64,000 bases of DNA from Monoplex corrugatus (GCA_030674185.1 CM060305.1:169746995-169810994), one strand, 5' to 3'. Positions 51,198 to 63,593 are shown, counted from the stretch's first letter. The notes: generated by a model not told the origin, from the letters alone. Numbers and translations are program-made.

Positions 51198-52175
51198 AGC
51201 AGACATTGTCACAAACCGATACAGACACACTAGCACACAAAGGAATATGACCTGAGATAAACAAAGACAGAGCAAGACAGACAACACAGAGAAACATGTA
51301 GATAAAGACACAAGAAAGAGAATGCCCCTCCCCCCCCCCCCTCTTTTTTTTTCCCCTACAAAGTAACCACACACATTCATGTGCTTTATGTAGACCTCAC
51401 AACACAGGTGGGTTTGAGGGTGAAAAAATGTGCATGCTGCCTCCAGTTGACCTAACAGTGAATGGGTATAGAATCCTGTTGAAGGCTGTGGAAGGTAAAG
51501 CAGCAACAGGCAGAAGTCGGGACTGCCATCACAAAAGCCAGCCTGAGAGCAATGAGGTAAAAACTATCTCATTCCCAGAAGACTTAACAATCGATTCATC
51601 CCTCTTTTCACATCTTTCTCTTTTTTCCCTTTCTTTCTTTTTTTTTTTCTTTTTTTCTTTTTTTTTCTTTCTTTTTTTTCTTTTTCGGCTGACCTATTTT
51701 CTGCTCTACTTAGTTCAATGATATTATCACTACGCTGCTCATTTTGTCTCCCATCCATGCTAGATTCATTCTGTTACAGCCCCAATACCATGGAGAAAAA
51801 AAAGTTTTATTTGATGACAGGTGTGACAGCCAAAGATGTTAAGGAATCCATCAATCTGAAGGTTTGAGTTCAAACCAGCCGTCCAAGCGCCTGGTGAGTT
51901 GGAGTGGAGACTTTTCTGATTTCCCAAATCAACATAAATTATGTGAAGACCTGTTACTGCCTGAATCTCCATGGCATGTAGGCCTACATGTATGCAGAAC
52001 CTCAAACAGTAAAATATGTTTAAGATCCTGTAAATTGTGTTAGGCTATATAAGAATACTGTGGCTTATGGAAGCGCAAACCCCACCACACTCTAGTACAC
52101 AGCCAAAGAAGATGGAGTGTGCAGGTAGTGCAGAAACACAACATCAGCCCAGCACGGACTGAATAGTGCATACAT
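51198..52175. other. Intergenic, low-complexity tracts only
   Basis: C run with T run at 51328-51352 and a T/C-rich tract at 51618-51688. No supported gene. Confidence 0.5.
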
Positions 52176-52367
52176 TTAACCCTTTGACTCCTGCACCTCT
52201 CTACCAACTGCAAAAACTTAACCCTTTGATCCCCTCACCCTATCCACCAGCTTCCTGCAGGAAGCTGGTGGATAGGGTGAGGGAATCAAAGGGTTAAGTT
52301 TTTGCTTTGTAAGCATGGTTGACAATGCAGAATGCTGGTGGACAGGGTGCAGGAGTCAAAGGGTTAA
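52176..52367. mobile_element. TTAA composite MITE, copy H (best-preserved)
   Basis: Outer ends are TTAA-CCCTTTGACTCCTGCACC and GGTGCAGGAGTCAAAGGG-TTAA. The inner unit at 52218-52297 is an 80-bp near-perfect palindrome bounded by its own TTAA on each side and centred on CTGCAG at 52255-52260. The inner unit sits between AAAAAC and GTTTTT of the outer element. Confidence 0.92.
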
Positions 52368-52539
52368 TAAAACATGCACCGGGCAAAAACACTGCTTGGA
52401 ACACAAACAGTGCTCAGCAAATTCCACCTGAATGACCGTCACCTGCACTCTCCCAGTGAAAGCTTCACCGTTTTCCACAGACTTGATATCTGACTGCAAC
52501 ACCAATATTAAAATTCAAAACGATAATCGACTTTCCCTA

Positions 52540-52728
52540 AACTTCAATCTTCTGACTCCCCCATCCTTTCCACCAGCTCCCTACATTATCAGCCATGACA
52601 TCAAAGCAAAAAAACTTAACCCTTTCACTCCCTCATGCTGTTCACCAGTTTCCTGCAGGGGGAGTGAAACTGAAAATGTCACGTTTTTTGCTACTGGTGG
52701 ATAAACATGAGGAATTCAATGGGCTAAG
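52540..52728. mobile_element. TTAA composite MITE, copy I (degenerate)
   Basis: TCTGACTCCCCCATC at the left, an internal AAAAACTTAACCCTTTCACTCCC, and GGAATTCAATGGGCTAA at the right. The outer TTAA flanks are no longer intact. Only about 170 bp separates it from copy H. Confidence 0.65.
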
Positions 52729-53989
52729 ACATAAATATATATATATATACGAATCTGATTGTAATATCAACATTAAAAACCAAAACAGCAATTCCTAAGT
52801 CTCTGTAAACAGAATATATCACCATCAATCATGCACAACCAGATTATCACATTGTTCATTTAAAACATTGCACACAAGAGTCATGTTTTATTTCACACAC
52901 ATACAATCATTATATACATGTATATTTATACACTTCATATGTATTAAACTGTAAGTGATACGTTTTCTTCCATAACAAAATGAGATTCTGCTGAAGCAAA
53001 AAGCAACTATTCATACAACTTTCAAATGTACCAAAAAAGCACCATTTAATACCAAGATACCTAAACAGACGAACAATATCAAATTATTTCCATCTCTTAA
53101 TCTTAAAATATATCATTATACTGGACAACCAGTAAAGTGCGCGATCAAACATTTTCATTCGACATTCGATCATATTACCATTTTATTTTGAACTAGTAGA
53201 TAGGTACATGATGCAGTCAATGAAACAAACAATACCATAAGAATCTGCCCCAGTAGTAGATAGGTAATAATGTAGTCAATGAAAAAATACTATAAGAATC
53301 TGCCCCAGTCTTCTTAACAAAAGAAAATGGAGTGTCTTTACTATTTTGCCTTTTAAGCATTACGGTACAAGCAAAAGGAATCTGCTACATTCTTCAACTC
53401 TTGACAGCATTAGTTATTAGTACACAGCTCCTGAAAGTATTGTCATGCACAGCCATCGATTTAATCTGGTCTCATACTTCTGCTATAACAGTATAAGCAC
53501 TCTCCACTGTTCAAATGTCATGTAACTGATGAAGTCAAAATGTATCACAAGTTAATAAGACGTAGACTTTTCCCAATGCTGTATTTTCTTGTCATTATAA
53601 AATACATTTCAATGAGTCCTACTGCACCTCGCAGTAAATGTTCAACTTTTTCTACACTTCAGGTATTAATCCATGAACCAGACAGTACTTAATGCTGCAC
53701 AACATATAACTTCAGGTCTAACAAAATGCCTATGAGAGTAAAAGCAAAATTACATTAACTAGAAAAAAAATCAACAACACTAGTTTACTGCTCCAAGGCT
53801 TCACATACAATTATATACTAATCGGCAAGCAGCTGCAATATAAATATCACACAAATTACAGACAGACAAATCATATCAATGAAAGCAATAAGCAAATGGA
53901 CGCCTGACCAAACTTAACAACCAACAGTACTGACTGAAGCAACCATTCCGATGACGTCAATGTCAAGTTCCTTGTGGTGTACGTGTCCA
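52729..53989 (-). other. Presumed 3' UTR and downstream region of the ASB gene
   Basis: AT-rich sequence downstream of the minus-strand stop codon at 53990. One ~45-bp segment (AGTAGATAGGTA ... AAGAATCTGCCCCAG) is duplicated at about 53202-53252 and 53254-53310. TTTATT at 52887-52892 could be a minus-strand AATAAA signal, but this is not certain. Confidence 0.4.
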
Positions 53990-54981
53990 TCATCTGTTCA
54001 AAAGCAGAAACTGAATCAAGGACACTGGCAAAGGAAGGGATTCTATGTTTCTCAGAAAATGTTTCCCTGAGGTCAAGGAGGAGATGCGGTGCCTGAGCAC
54101 ACACTTACACATGTGCTGGAGGGAAGGGGGGCAGTAAGTTTCTGCCTCCAGCAGCTCCATAATAGCTGGGTCCACATGGAAACTGTTCATCAGTGCAGCT
54201 TTCACTGTGCGAACCTGAGCCACAGGAACTCCCGCCAGCAACACCAGCTTGACAATTTCACTGTTGCCGTGCTTGGCCGCCCAGAACAGAGGGCAGCGCT
54301 CTGCGGAAGTGTGACGACTGTACAGAACGCTGCCATGGACGATCAACATTTTGATGATCATGGAACTGACGCGGTACATCAGAGCTGCCAGTAGAGGTGT
54401 GCACCTGAAGCGATCAGGTCGGTTAACGCTAGCACCCTTTGAAATCAAAAAGTCCACCAAATCAGGCATCTGCAGCAATGCGGCAACTCTCAAGGCAGTA
54501 TGTCCCTGACCATCAGGACAGTCAATGTCCACACCCTGGTCAATCAGAATCATGATCCCTTCCAAAAAATGCAGGCGACAAGCTGTGATGATTGGAGGCT
54601 CAACCCGCCCCAAATGATCTTTGCTGATCATGTTCAAGTCCATTCTCTGGCCTCGTTCATTGTGTCTCATGAACAAGTGAAAAATGTCAAAGTGTTTTTT
54701 GTATAATGCCAAAGACAAGGGTGTGGTGTTCTTGATATGAAAGTTCAGATCCAGGTCCGGGTAAGAGAGCAAGACACTGCGCACACCATTGACACATCCG
54801 GTTTCAATGGCAGAAAACAGGTCATAGGCCAGGAAGGTCTGTACATAGCGATTGGATGTCTCAAAAGTGGTCTGTGAAGGACGGATGTCAGCCACTCTGG
54901 TAGGACTGCCTTTTGCCAACACTGCTGTCATGGTGGATGAGTCAACGGAGCAGTCCTGACAAATCTGCAGTTCTTCTGTTT
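53990..54981 (-). CDS. Ankyrin-repeat SOCS-box (ASB-family) protein, large terminal exon
   Basis: A minus-strand frame reads from ATG at 54929-54931 to a stop at 53990-53992 (313 residues). Residues ~35-260 hold five to six ankyrin-type repeats, seen in NTTPLSLALYKKHFDIFHLF, QGHTALRVAALLQMPDLVDF, KGASVNRPD, CTPLLAALM and CPLFWAAKHGNSEIVKLVLL. Residues ~267-313 form a SOCS box: SLQHMCKCVLRHRI is the elongin-BC box and IESLPLPVSLIQFL the cullin-box region with its LPLP core. ASB proteins recruit substrates to elongin B/C-cullin 5 E3 ligases (established family role); the substrate here is unknown. An acceptor (TTATTACAG) lies just upstream at 54982, and the 50 bases between it and the ATG are open in frame, so translation may start in an upstream exon. 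The ATG has A at -3 (CCACCATGA). I cannot assign a specific ASB number. Confidence 0.9.
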
Positions 54982-55234
54982 CTGTAATAAAAAAAAAAAG
55001 TTAACAAAAAGATTTTTTTTTTTCAAATGAAAGCACAGAGCAAAATGTTTTATTTTTAATATTGTAACTGCTATTTAAATTAAACATGATCACATGTTCA
55101 GTCCTTTTTTTTACAAACTTCATGGCTCTCAATCCAAACACCAGTACACTTCAAATTCTCACCTCTGTTACAATTTTCTGATTTCCTCCTTTTTGTATTC
55201 AGATAAAAACTGCTTCTTCCTTCCTCACGTAAAG
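54982..55234 (-). other. Upstream intron of the ASB gene
   Basis: Begins with the minus-strand acceptor and an A/T-rich tract (AAAAAAAAAA on +, i.e. a polypyrimidine run on -). No upstream ASB exon could be located with confidence. Confidence 0.5.
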
Positions 55235-55410
55235 AATAAGACTTTTGCCAGTTATGACTTATGGCCAATGTACATTCACTCTCTGTGCACCAAAACACTT
55301 GAATATCACTCTGTCATTTACTCTTCATTTGCAATCTTTATCTTCACTGAAGACAGCTCTAAAAACTTCTCTTCAGGCAACACTATTACTAGTATTTCTA
55401 ATCCTATTGT
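55235..55410 (+). mobile_element. Degraded LINE reverse-transcriptase C-terminus
   Basis: The frame starting about 55245 (VMTYGQCTFTLCAPKHLNIT, then SLSSLKTALKTSL) has the order of a CR1/L2/Jockey-type RT C-terminus: an aromatic/APK-N stretch followed by SLSSxKTALKT. Key positions such as the Trp of the usual APxxWN motif are changed, so it is decayed. The 65-bp array downstream may lie in its former 3' UTR. Confidence 0.5.
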
Positions 55411-55477
55411 CTACACTGTACTTTGAACGACTGGCTGTCCAAGATAATGCTATTCATGTACGTTTCACTGATTTGTT

Positions 55478-55944
55478 TGTAAGCCTGCATCAGTGTATGT
55501 GTGTTCATCAAAATAGTCACTGTGCCCCCAATCCTGTGAATTTGTGGTGTAAGTCTGCATCAGTGTATGTGTGTTCATCAAATCAGTCACTGTGCACATC
55601 CTGTGATTTGTGTGTAAGTCTGCATCAGTGTATGTGTGTTCATCAAATCAGTCACTGTGCACATCCTGTGATTTGTGTGTAAGTCTGCATCAGTGTATGT
55701 GTGTTCATCACAATCAGTCACTGTGCACATCCTGTGATTTGTGTGTAAGTCTGCATCAGTGTATGTGTGTTCATCAAAATCAGTCACTGTGCACATCCTG
55801 TGTATTTTGTGTTTTAAGGTTCTGCATCATTGTATGTGTGTTTGCATTATATCACAATCAGTCACTGTGCACATCCTGTGATTTGTGTGTAAGTCTGCAT
55901 CAGTGTATGTGTGTTCATCAAATCAGTCACTGTGCACATCCTGT
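55478..55944. repeat. 65-bp repeat, 7 copies
   Basis: The unit contains AGTCTGCATCAGTGTATGTG and ATCAGTCACTGTGCACATCC. Copy 6 carries an insertion (GCATTATATCA). Confidence 0.95.
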
Positions 55945-56962
55945 CTGTTTACAAGCATGGATACGTACATGTGTATCTGTATTTATCTCTGTATTATATA
56001 TCTGTGTGTTAATGTATGCATATATTCATTTATATTGTAGGATTTTTCTCATGTTATACCCATACGATATTGCAGTTTTCCAGTTCTATCGTACTATGTC
56101 ACATCATGCTTGTATCACTGATAATGAAATTTTATATGTCATTGATTTACCTTGTTAAGTATACATTTTCAGCTACTATCAATGATTTACATCTTTTAAA
56201 TAATTTTCTGTAAAAAATAAAGTGCCTAGGAACTTACTTCCTGTGATGTTGCACTGTACAAAATTTTCATTATTGTTATCATCAATAATCCTTAAACTGT
56301 TAATTACAAAATCTACCTGCATTCACACATGATTTCAATTTCATTTCAAATTATATCATTTGGATGTTTGTTTTTTCAGTGTGGTATCCTGTGCTTTTTG
56401 CTGCCACAGATACATGTGGCAACACTGCTAGTGCCTGCTGAAAGAAAACCAAACTGTCTATAAATGATTTTACTGTTACTTTGCTATTGTTCACAACTCA
56501 ATCATCTATTTTAGTAACCAATGCACTTTTCTTATGACCTCATTATTTTTTTGTTCGTTCTTATCAACCAGAAGAGGTGTCCAAACAATACTCATTTTTC
56601 TTTTTCAAAAGTAATCAACTATATATTTACTCTCATATGTATTCACTAAGAACACCTGATGATGTCATGAGAAAGACCGAGGTCTCTTCCTCACACCTGA
56701 TATATACAATGGGTGTGACGCACTGATAGTTACAGTACAGTACACTTTAATGTGTAAGTGCTGTGTCATGTGTTTCATGTTTTGATCATCTGATACTGTC
56801 AGCACAGTCTACACTCTTTAAACTAAGGCTTCCATTTGGAATGACTGAAGCTCAACGAATGCCATGAGATTTGGCAGGCCAGTGGAGCATCAGCCAGCAC
56901 ACCTTCTGTCACTCCATTATATATATATATAGTTTACCAAGAAAACACTGCTGAATGTATGT
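55945..56962. other. Intergenic or intronic, nothing recognised
   Basis: AT-rich; an AATAAA (about 56216) occurs in + orientation and may belong to the LINE upstream. No gene supported. Confidence 0.45.
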
Positions 56963-57043
56963 TTAACCCTTTCACTCCCAAACTCTGTCCACCTGTTTCC
57001 TGCAGGCAGCTGGTGGACCAGGTCAGGGAGTGAATGGGTGAAT
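56963..57043. mobile_element. Inner-type MITE unit alone, copy J (~80 bp)
   Basis: TTAA-CCCTTTCACTCCC at the left, CTGCAGGCAGCTGGTGGA at the centre, and GGGAGTGAATGGGTGAAT at the right. The length equals the inner palindrome of the composite elements, with no outer arms. Confidence 0.7.
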
Positions 57044-57650
<607 letters not shown>

Positions 57651-58385
57651 ATTTGAGAAGAAAACACATCGCAAATTTAGCAAAACCAAAGAAGACACAA
57701 ATGAATCCTACAACAGAAAAATATGGAGCACTTCAGCTAATCAATATGAGTGGCCCTCCTACAGCTGACAACACACCGCACACTTCTGTAGAACCAGATA
57801 ATACCAATGACACCACTCAAATAATTTACCTGGTTTACTGCATCCAGACATACAACCTGACAACTGCACTTCCCCTCCATTAATTAAGCAACCAAAACCA
57901 AGCCATACAAATATAAACAAATGGGTGCTGATTGAACTAGTGACATGTTTAACATAAACAGTAAACTGATTGAAATGGCAGGGACTAAGATAAGACTGTA
58001 ATGAACACAAACCTGGCTGTTGAAGCCAGTTTCCAGCTTGACAGCATTAAGCAACAGGTTGGTGAAATATAAGACAAAACAATCCAAAGTTCTCCTGTGT
58101 CCTCATTTACAAAAAATAAAAAAAGTTACTATTTAAAACTGTCACTGACCCCTGAACTTACAAAGTGAGACGCCTGCTGTGATAATGTCATCTTTGTATG
58201 TAACTATGACTGTATGAAAGCTACCTTATTATTATATTAACAAATTTCCCCATGTGAAACAGCATTCCATTCTCAGAGATACTTTCAATACCGACCATTA
58301 CTACTGTAACATTATTGAACTCAAATCTCACTCAATACTGTAACACAAGCTAGCTGGCTCTGTTGATGCTGATAAGAATTGTGGT
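57651..58385. other. Intergenic or intronic, nothing recognised
   Basis: AT-rich, no supported feature. Confidence 0.5.
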
Positions 58386-58665
58386 TTCAAGATGTGGTAT
58401 TCTGAGTTCAATGCCAGTCTGCAACACACAGACTGGCCTGCATGGTTTCATATACTGTATCACATCTGTCTGCACTGTGGTGCCTGTCTGGACCTAATGG
58501 TATGAACAGAAGTAGTTTTTGCCTCTTCGAAGCCCGTCTTAACGTTCAAACATTCCCAAGTGTCAGCTTAATGTTCAAAAGATCCTTTCTTCCCCAGTCC
58601 CACTTTAAGACCTTGCCAGCACAGAGGATTTTGCACTGTAGGCTGATGGAGTCTGCCAGATACAG
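58386..58665 (+). repeat. Dispersed repeat family X, copy 4
   Basis: Landmarks AGTGTCAGCTTAATGTTC, CCCACTTTAAGACCTTGCC, AGCACAGAGGATTTTGCA and GGAGTCTGCCAGA appear in the family order. A T run and G run follow at 58670-58696. Confidence 0.6.
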
Positions 58666-59488
58666 CTTTTTTTTTTTTTTTTTTGTGGGGGGGGGCGTTC
58701 ACCAATAAAGTATAATGTACAGCTGCTTGTAATGAGCTTTCCAGCAATAAAGTACTCTTTGATTTTTCCCTGCCCATTTCCTTCTCTTTCCCTCTTGTAA
58801 AATACTGTCTATAGTGAACAGAGAGAGAGAGAGAGAAGACAGACAGACAGACAGAAGAGAGAGAGAGAGAAAGAGAAGAAAATACTAAAAACACTCAAAG
58901 AAAAAAGTATGCTGGAGTTCAGGAAGTACCTTAGCCTTTAGATGACCCTCCTCAAAGGTAGAACTAGAAGTCATGTGTACAGATATGGCAATCAATTCCA
59001 TTAATTTTCGATCTTGTACAAACTGAAGATTCATGTGACTGTGATAAGCTGGCTGAGTGAAAAATATCACGAGTAAACAAAAAACACTGATTTCCTAACC
59101 TGGTAAAGCAATCAACAATCAGAACCTGATACTCAAATGTGATCCACTGATGTTTTAACAATTTTAGATATGGAACATTTTCATAAATTGTGAAAGAGCA
59201 ATCACAGCCTATAACATGAAAAATTCACTCATCTATATTCTATTCATACACAATACAATTAATTTTTTTTAAAAAGCTTGTAGATCTATGGATAACCTAT
59301 CCACAAATAAGCCATCCTTTTTCAAAACTGAAAACTTGATTAATTCATATGATGATGTAATCAAGTATCAAACTACAATTACTACCTATAATGAAATATT
59401 TTTTGCACACACTCTAAGTCTAATATAATCATATGGAAAATCAGTGCACTGTACAATCTGAATTTCAGATATAACAACAAACACCCAA
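58666..59488. other. Intergenic or intronic, low complexity
   Basis: T16/G10 runs at 58668-58696 and GA/GACA tracts at 58823-58880. No gene supported. Confidence 0.5.
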
Positions 59489-60600
59489 GGGTGCTGGATG
59501 GGACCTAGAGCAACAATGCCTCATCACTAATCAGACAATCACTTCCCAGCTCTTGATGCCACATGGTACCCATTTCTTCTTCTCTTCTTCTTCAGTGTTG
59601 AGGGCCCACAATCAAACTTGATTATTCTGGCGCCTATAACTGGGGGGTTTGCAGCAGATAAATCTGGAGCAGTGGACATGTCTTAAGAGTTCAGTTTTAA
59701 TCATGATGATGGTGGGGTGGGGGGTGAGGGGAATGAGGGTGGTGGGGTGAGGAGGTGGGGGGGTGAAGAGGGCAAGAGGGGTGGGGTGGGTGAAGAGGGC
59801 AGCAAGGTGGGTGGGGCAGGGGCTCTGAGTGGAAGTGGGGGGGAGGGAAGGGGGGTCAGTCTAGTCTGGGATTTTGGAGGCCCTTGACACAAATGTGTCA
59901 AGTGTTGTGGCCTCAACTGTTCCTTGTTGGAGACTGTTCCAGTTCTTGATAGTTCTTGGCAGAAATGAAGCAGCTCTATACTGGGTCCTTGATGTGATCA
60001 AGTGGAACTGTCTGTCATGGCCACGTCGCTTACAGTCAGGTAGAGGGACTAGTTTTGCTTGTAGGCTGGGACAGTGAACAAGGCCCTGGTGCACTTTGAA
60101 CAGCATAGAGAGTCTTGCTACTTGCCGTCATTTCTCCAATGAGGGGCAGCCCAGTGTGACCAGCATGCTGCTAACACTAGAAGTATTCCTATATCTGTTG
60201 AGGACGAAGCGTGCAGCTCGTCTTTGAACCTCTTCTATTTTAGTTATGTTTTTCTCTGTATGGGGGTCCCAGACGGAAGATGCGTACTCGAGATGGGGGC
60301 GAACTAGCCACACAAAAAGTCTGTCCTTGCACTGCATGAGCCATTCAGATCTGGTCACCATTTGAATTACCTTGTTTACAAACAGACTGGAAAAGTGGGG
60401 AGACGACAAATACGCAACACTGCCACACAACATGCACCAGCCAGGTCCAGGTCACCAAGAGAACCAGATTGTGTTCGTATGATCACAAAAGCAGCAAAAC
60501 ACAGCGTATTCCGTTTTTCAGCTAGGTCTGACATGCCCCAAAGATATCCCAAGTTTACCATCTCTCTGAGCTGTCATCATAAGTTCCCCTGCTTTTACTA
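59489..60600 (+). repeat. Repeat family R, copy 1, split by a LINE
   Basis: 59489-59574 matches 60651-60736, and about 60320-60600 matches 60745-61060. The intervening ~730 bp is the minus-strand LINE. The repeat has weak coding character (LVYK, GKxGR) but no recognised domain. Confidence 0.7.
59577..60308 (-). mobile_element. 5'-truncated LINE, RT C-terminal part
   Basis: The minus-strand frame from about 60308 gives LVRPHLEYASSVWDPHTEKN then IEEVQRRAARFVLNRYRN, a classic stretch of Jockey/CR1-group reverse transcriptases. A second frame at 60106-59861 continues with RTQYRAASFLPRTIKNWNSL, so at least one frameshift lies near 60110-60130. The 3' UTR includes a G/T-rich block at 59700-59860 and GGCGCCAGAATAATC-type sequence near 59630. 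It lies inside repeat R. Confidence 0.8.
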
Positions 60601-60650
60601 GGTCCGATTCCCTGAAGCCAACAGGCAAGCTGCTGGCCAAAGTTAACAAG

Positions 60651-61060
60651 AAACACTTGAGGGTGCTGGCTGGGATCCAGACCAACATTGCCTCACCAAT
60701 AACCAATCACCTCCCAGCTCCACATGGTAGTCATTTCGCCAAACAAGGAGAGCTGTCCATGCACTGCATGATCCATTCAGACCCAGTCATCAATTACCTT
60801 GTTTACAAATTGAATGGCAAGTTAGGCAGATGACAACCCCGGAACACAGCCATACAACAGGCACCAGCCAGGTCCAGCCCAGCTATGAACCGGAGGAGAA
60901 ACAGGAGGTCTTATATGATAGCAAAAGCGGCCAGATACAATGCTCCAGACAAAGGCTGCTTCCCTTTTCAGCTAGGACTGACATGTACTTAAATGGATCA
61001 CAGATTTGCTGTCTTTGTGAGCTGTCATCAGAAGTATGCCTGCATTTATGTTATTATTCA
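60651..61060 (+). repeat. Repeat family R, copy 2 (uninterrupted)
   Basis: Continuous version of the repeat: AACACTTGAGGGTGCTGG ... CATGGTAGTCATTTCGCC ... GCACTGCATGATCCATTCAG ... CCTTGTTTACAAA ... GAGCTGTCATCA. It lies about 50 bp after copy 1 in the same orientation. Confidence 0.7.
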
Positions 61061-62370
61061 AAATTTCATTATCTGCGATAATTATGTGCCTAATAAATAT
61101 AATAATATAATGACACATACTAACACATTACAACAGACATGATCAGCACCAAAGGAAGCTCTCACTATATACAACATATCTGTATTTTGTTTAACTTTAA
61201 ATCAATCAAAACATTCTAATTTAAAAAACATATACGTACAGGGTACACATATAACAAACACATGTTACTTAGGTCTACATCACAAGTGTAAATATTACAT
61301 GTGCAAGACAAAACTTTACCACAGTCTGTCACAATAAAAGAAAGTAAAAACAATAGGCCTTGTAAGTGGATGGTTAGAGGTGGGAATAACAGAACTACTA
61401 CAATATTATTAGGCCAATCAATGGAAATAACATAGCCTAAGTGACAAACAACTGACAAATGCCACTGTCCCAGTCACACAGATTACATGCCCGTATCCAC
61501 CACCATCATATACACATACATACTGCAACTGCAAAGATAGGTATTATTCTAAAGCACACACACACACACAGAGAGTAGCCCACACGTGTATGAATGCAAA
61601 CACAATCATGCATGCATGCACAGTGCATGCGCACACAAACGTGATATCGGTTTATGACTGCCCAGTAGTGATATGTATTATAAATACAGACCTGCGCACG
61701 CACACATGCATGCACACACACACCGCGCGCGCACACACACACACACGTGATTTTCAAAATATTTGTCTGAAAGTAGATCGATCACGTTCGAAACATCTTT
61801 GATCTTAGTTAATTTGATGTGAGTGAAGAGGAATGCAGTGCATTGTCCCAATCATCAATGCCTCATTGGCTGCGGATGATTTAGGTCATCATTAACTACT
61901 ATTTAGCCCCTCTGAGTACCCAGCATTTTGCAAAGCAGTTCGAGAGCATTCTGAATGGTGAATCTGATTCTTATTTTACTCTCTCAGTTAGTATGATGAA
62001 TATTGTAACTGTGAAGTTGTGACAGCTACATGCAGTAATCTTTCTTGTTCTATCAATCTTTAAACAAAGCATACCTTCTTCCAAACACATGCAGTGTTTC
62101 CTCGCCTTACAACATACTCTTGAACTGAAAACAAATGGTGGCAGTTCTCAACTGTCGATCAGACAACAACATACTATCACATTAATCTGAGGTGCTAAAC
62201 ATGGCCTCGTAATAACAAAGAGGTAAATCATCCAATCAATGCAAAATATGTTAGCCAGCGCGGAGCTTAAAGAAGGGAACTCACTCTGCAGTAACGTTCT
62301 TTTGCTTTGCGTATCGCGAAGAAAGCAAACATATTCTGCAACAGCTGTACACATCTCAGAAAGTAACAAA
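61061..62370. other. Upstream region of the IFT27-like exon
   Basis: Contains CA-rich tracts at 61556-61573 and 61693-61746 with a CGCGCGC patch. 61800-62370 is more mixed sequence and may hold a promoter and 5' UTR; no core promoter motif is certain. Confidence 0.4.
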
Positions 62371-62407
62371 ATGCCGACTACTTTGAGAGCAAAGTGTATT
62401 GTTGCAG
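62371..62407 (+). CDS. Possible first coding exon of an IFT27-like small GTPase
   Basis: ATG at 62371 opens MPTTLRAKCIVA and one base of a Gly codon before a good donor (GCAG|GTAATT) at 62408. The peptide resembles the N-terminus of IFT27/RABL4, where a short lead and an AKCIxAG beta strand run into the P-loop; the split codon would be the first Gly of that loop. IFT27 is a Rab-like GTPase of the intraflagellar transport B complex in cilia (established). No downstream exon is seen: the next 1.5 kb is intron and retrotransposon and the window then ends. Thirteen residues are thin evidence; another Rab-family GTPase is possible. Confidence 0.42.
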
Positions 62408-62807
62408 GTAATTATTAAAAAGTTTCGAGTTTCACCCCAGTTATGATGTTTTATTCTTCTCATTCTCTCAGTCAGTAGACGGTAGTCTCAATCAGTCAAT
62501 GTGATGACAATGATTGAATGAATTTTTTTTCTAATCTATAAATGAATGATTTGATTATCATGAATGATTGAGTCAATCTGAATTTCAGAATACATGTGAT
62601 GTGTAGATCTATTTAACCCATTTATGCTATAACTTGTTTCACATTTTATCATGTGTAATGGTTCATTTTTTATTATGTTCATATTTTGTGTGTAGAGTAG
62701 CAAGGATTAGATGTAAGACGGGTCTAATCAGACTAATCAGTCATGGGACCTAGAACTACTATCTTTCGAATGGTATATTATATACTATAGTAAAAATGGT
62801 ATTCTGA

Positions 62808-63593
62808 AGTCGGCTCTTCTTCAAAAGCATTTTTGCTGTTCACGGAATTCCCGATATTGTTGTCTCTGACAATGGGACACATTTTTCTAGTCTGGAATTC
62901 AGAGAATTTGCCAAAGACTATAACTTCACGCATACGACAAGCTCACCCAGATACCCACAAAGCAATGGGGAGGCGGAGAGAAGTGTCCAGACGGTGAAAG
63001 GTTTACTGAAAAAAGCTGCTGACCCTCACCTTGCTCTTCTCATGTATCGTTCAACTCCACTCCACAATGGCTTGTCACCAGCAGAAATTTTGATGGGTCT
63101 GAAACTCCGCACAAAAATCCCGATCCTGCCGTCCAAACTCCATCCATCTTCCCCTGACTTGGACACAATGACTCAAAAAGAAAATGAGTACAAACAAAAG
63201 CAGCATCTCAACTATAACAAACACCATGCAGTCAAAGAACGTACCCCATTTCAACCAGGTGACTCGGTGTATCTCAAAGATCTCAATTGTTAGGGAAAAG
63301 TGGTCACCCCTCATCAGAATCCACGATCATCCATAATTGAAACGGAAAAGGGAGTCATACGTCGCAACAACATTCATCTGACGCGTACGCCAGGAATCAC
63401 ACCACCATCTCGCAGACGTCCGATGAGACACACCTGCCCCCTACCACGGGAAGAATTCTCTATGCATGAGCCACTGATCACGCCTTCGAGCAGGACAGAA
63501 CGGCATGAATGTCCTGAACCACCACACTACATCACTCATTCTGGGCGGGTAGTGAAACCACCCAACAGGATGGATCTGTGACATGTTTCCATG
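62808..63593 (+). pseudogene. Ty3/gypsy-type integrase C-terminal fragment (broken)
   Basis: One frame from 62808 shows the second half of a retroelement integrase: VHGIPDIVVSDNGTHF with the second catalytic Asp, then SPRYPQSNGEAERSVQT with the catalytic Glu, followed by a C-terminal region with FQPGDSVYL. The first catalytic Asp and all of gag, protease, RT and RNase H are missing on the left. A TGA precedes it at 62805 and an in-frame TAG interrupts it at 63291-63293; the same frame then stays open to about 63581. It is therefore a 5'-truncated, inactive copy in the intron after the IFT27-like exon. Confidence 0.88.

Noticed and set aside
57653..57883. 76-codon ORF after the CA microsatellite
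   Set aside because: No recognisable motif and a start next to low-complexity DNA; not supportable.
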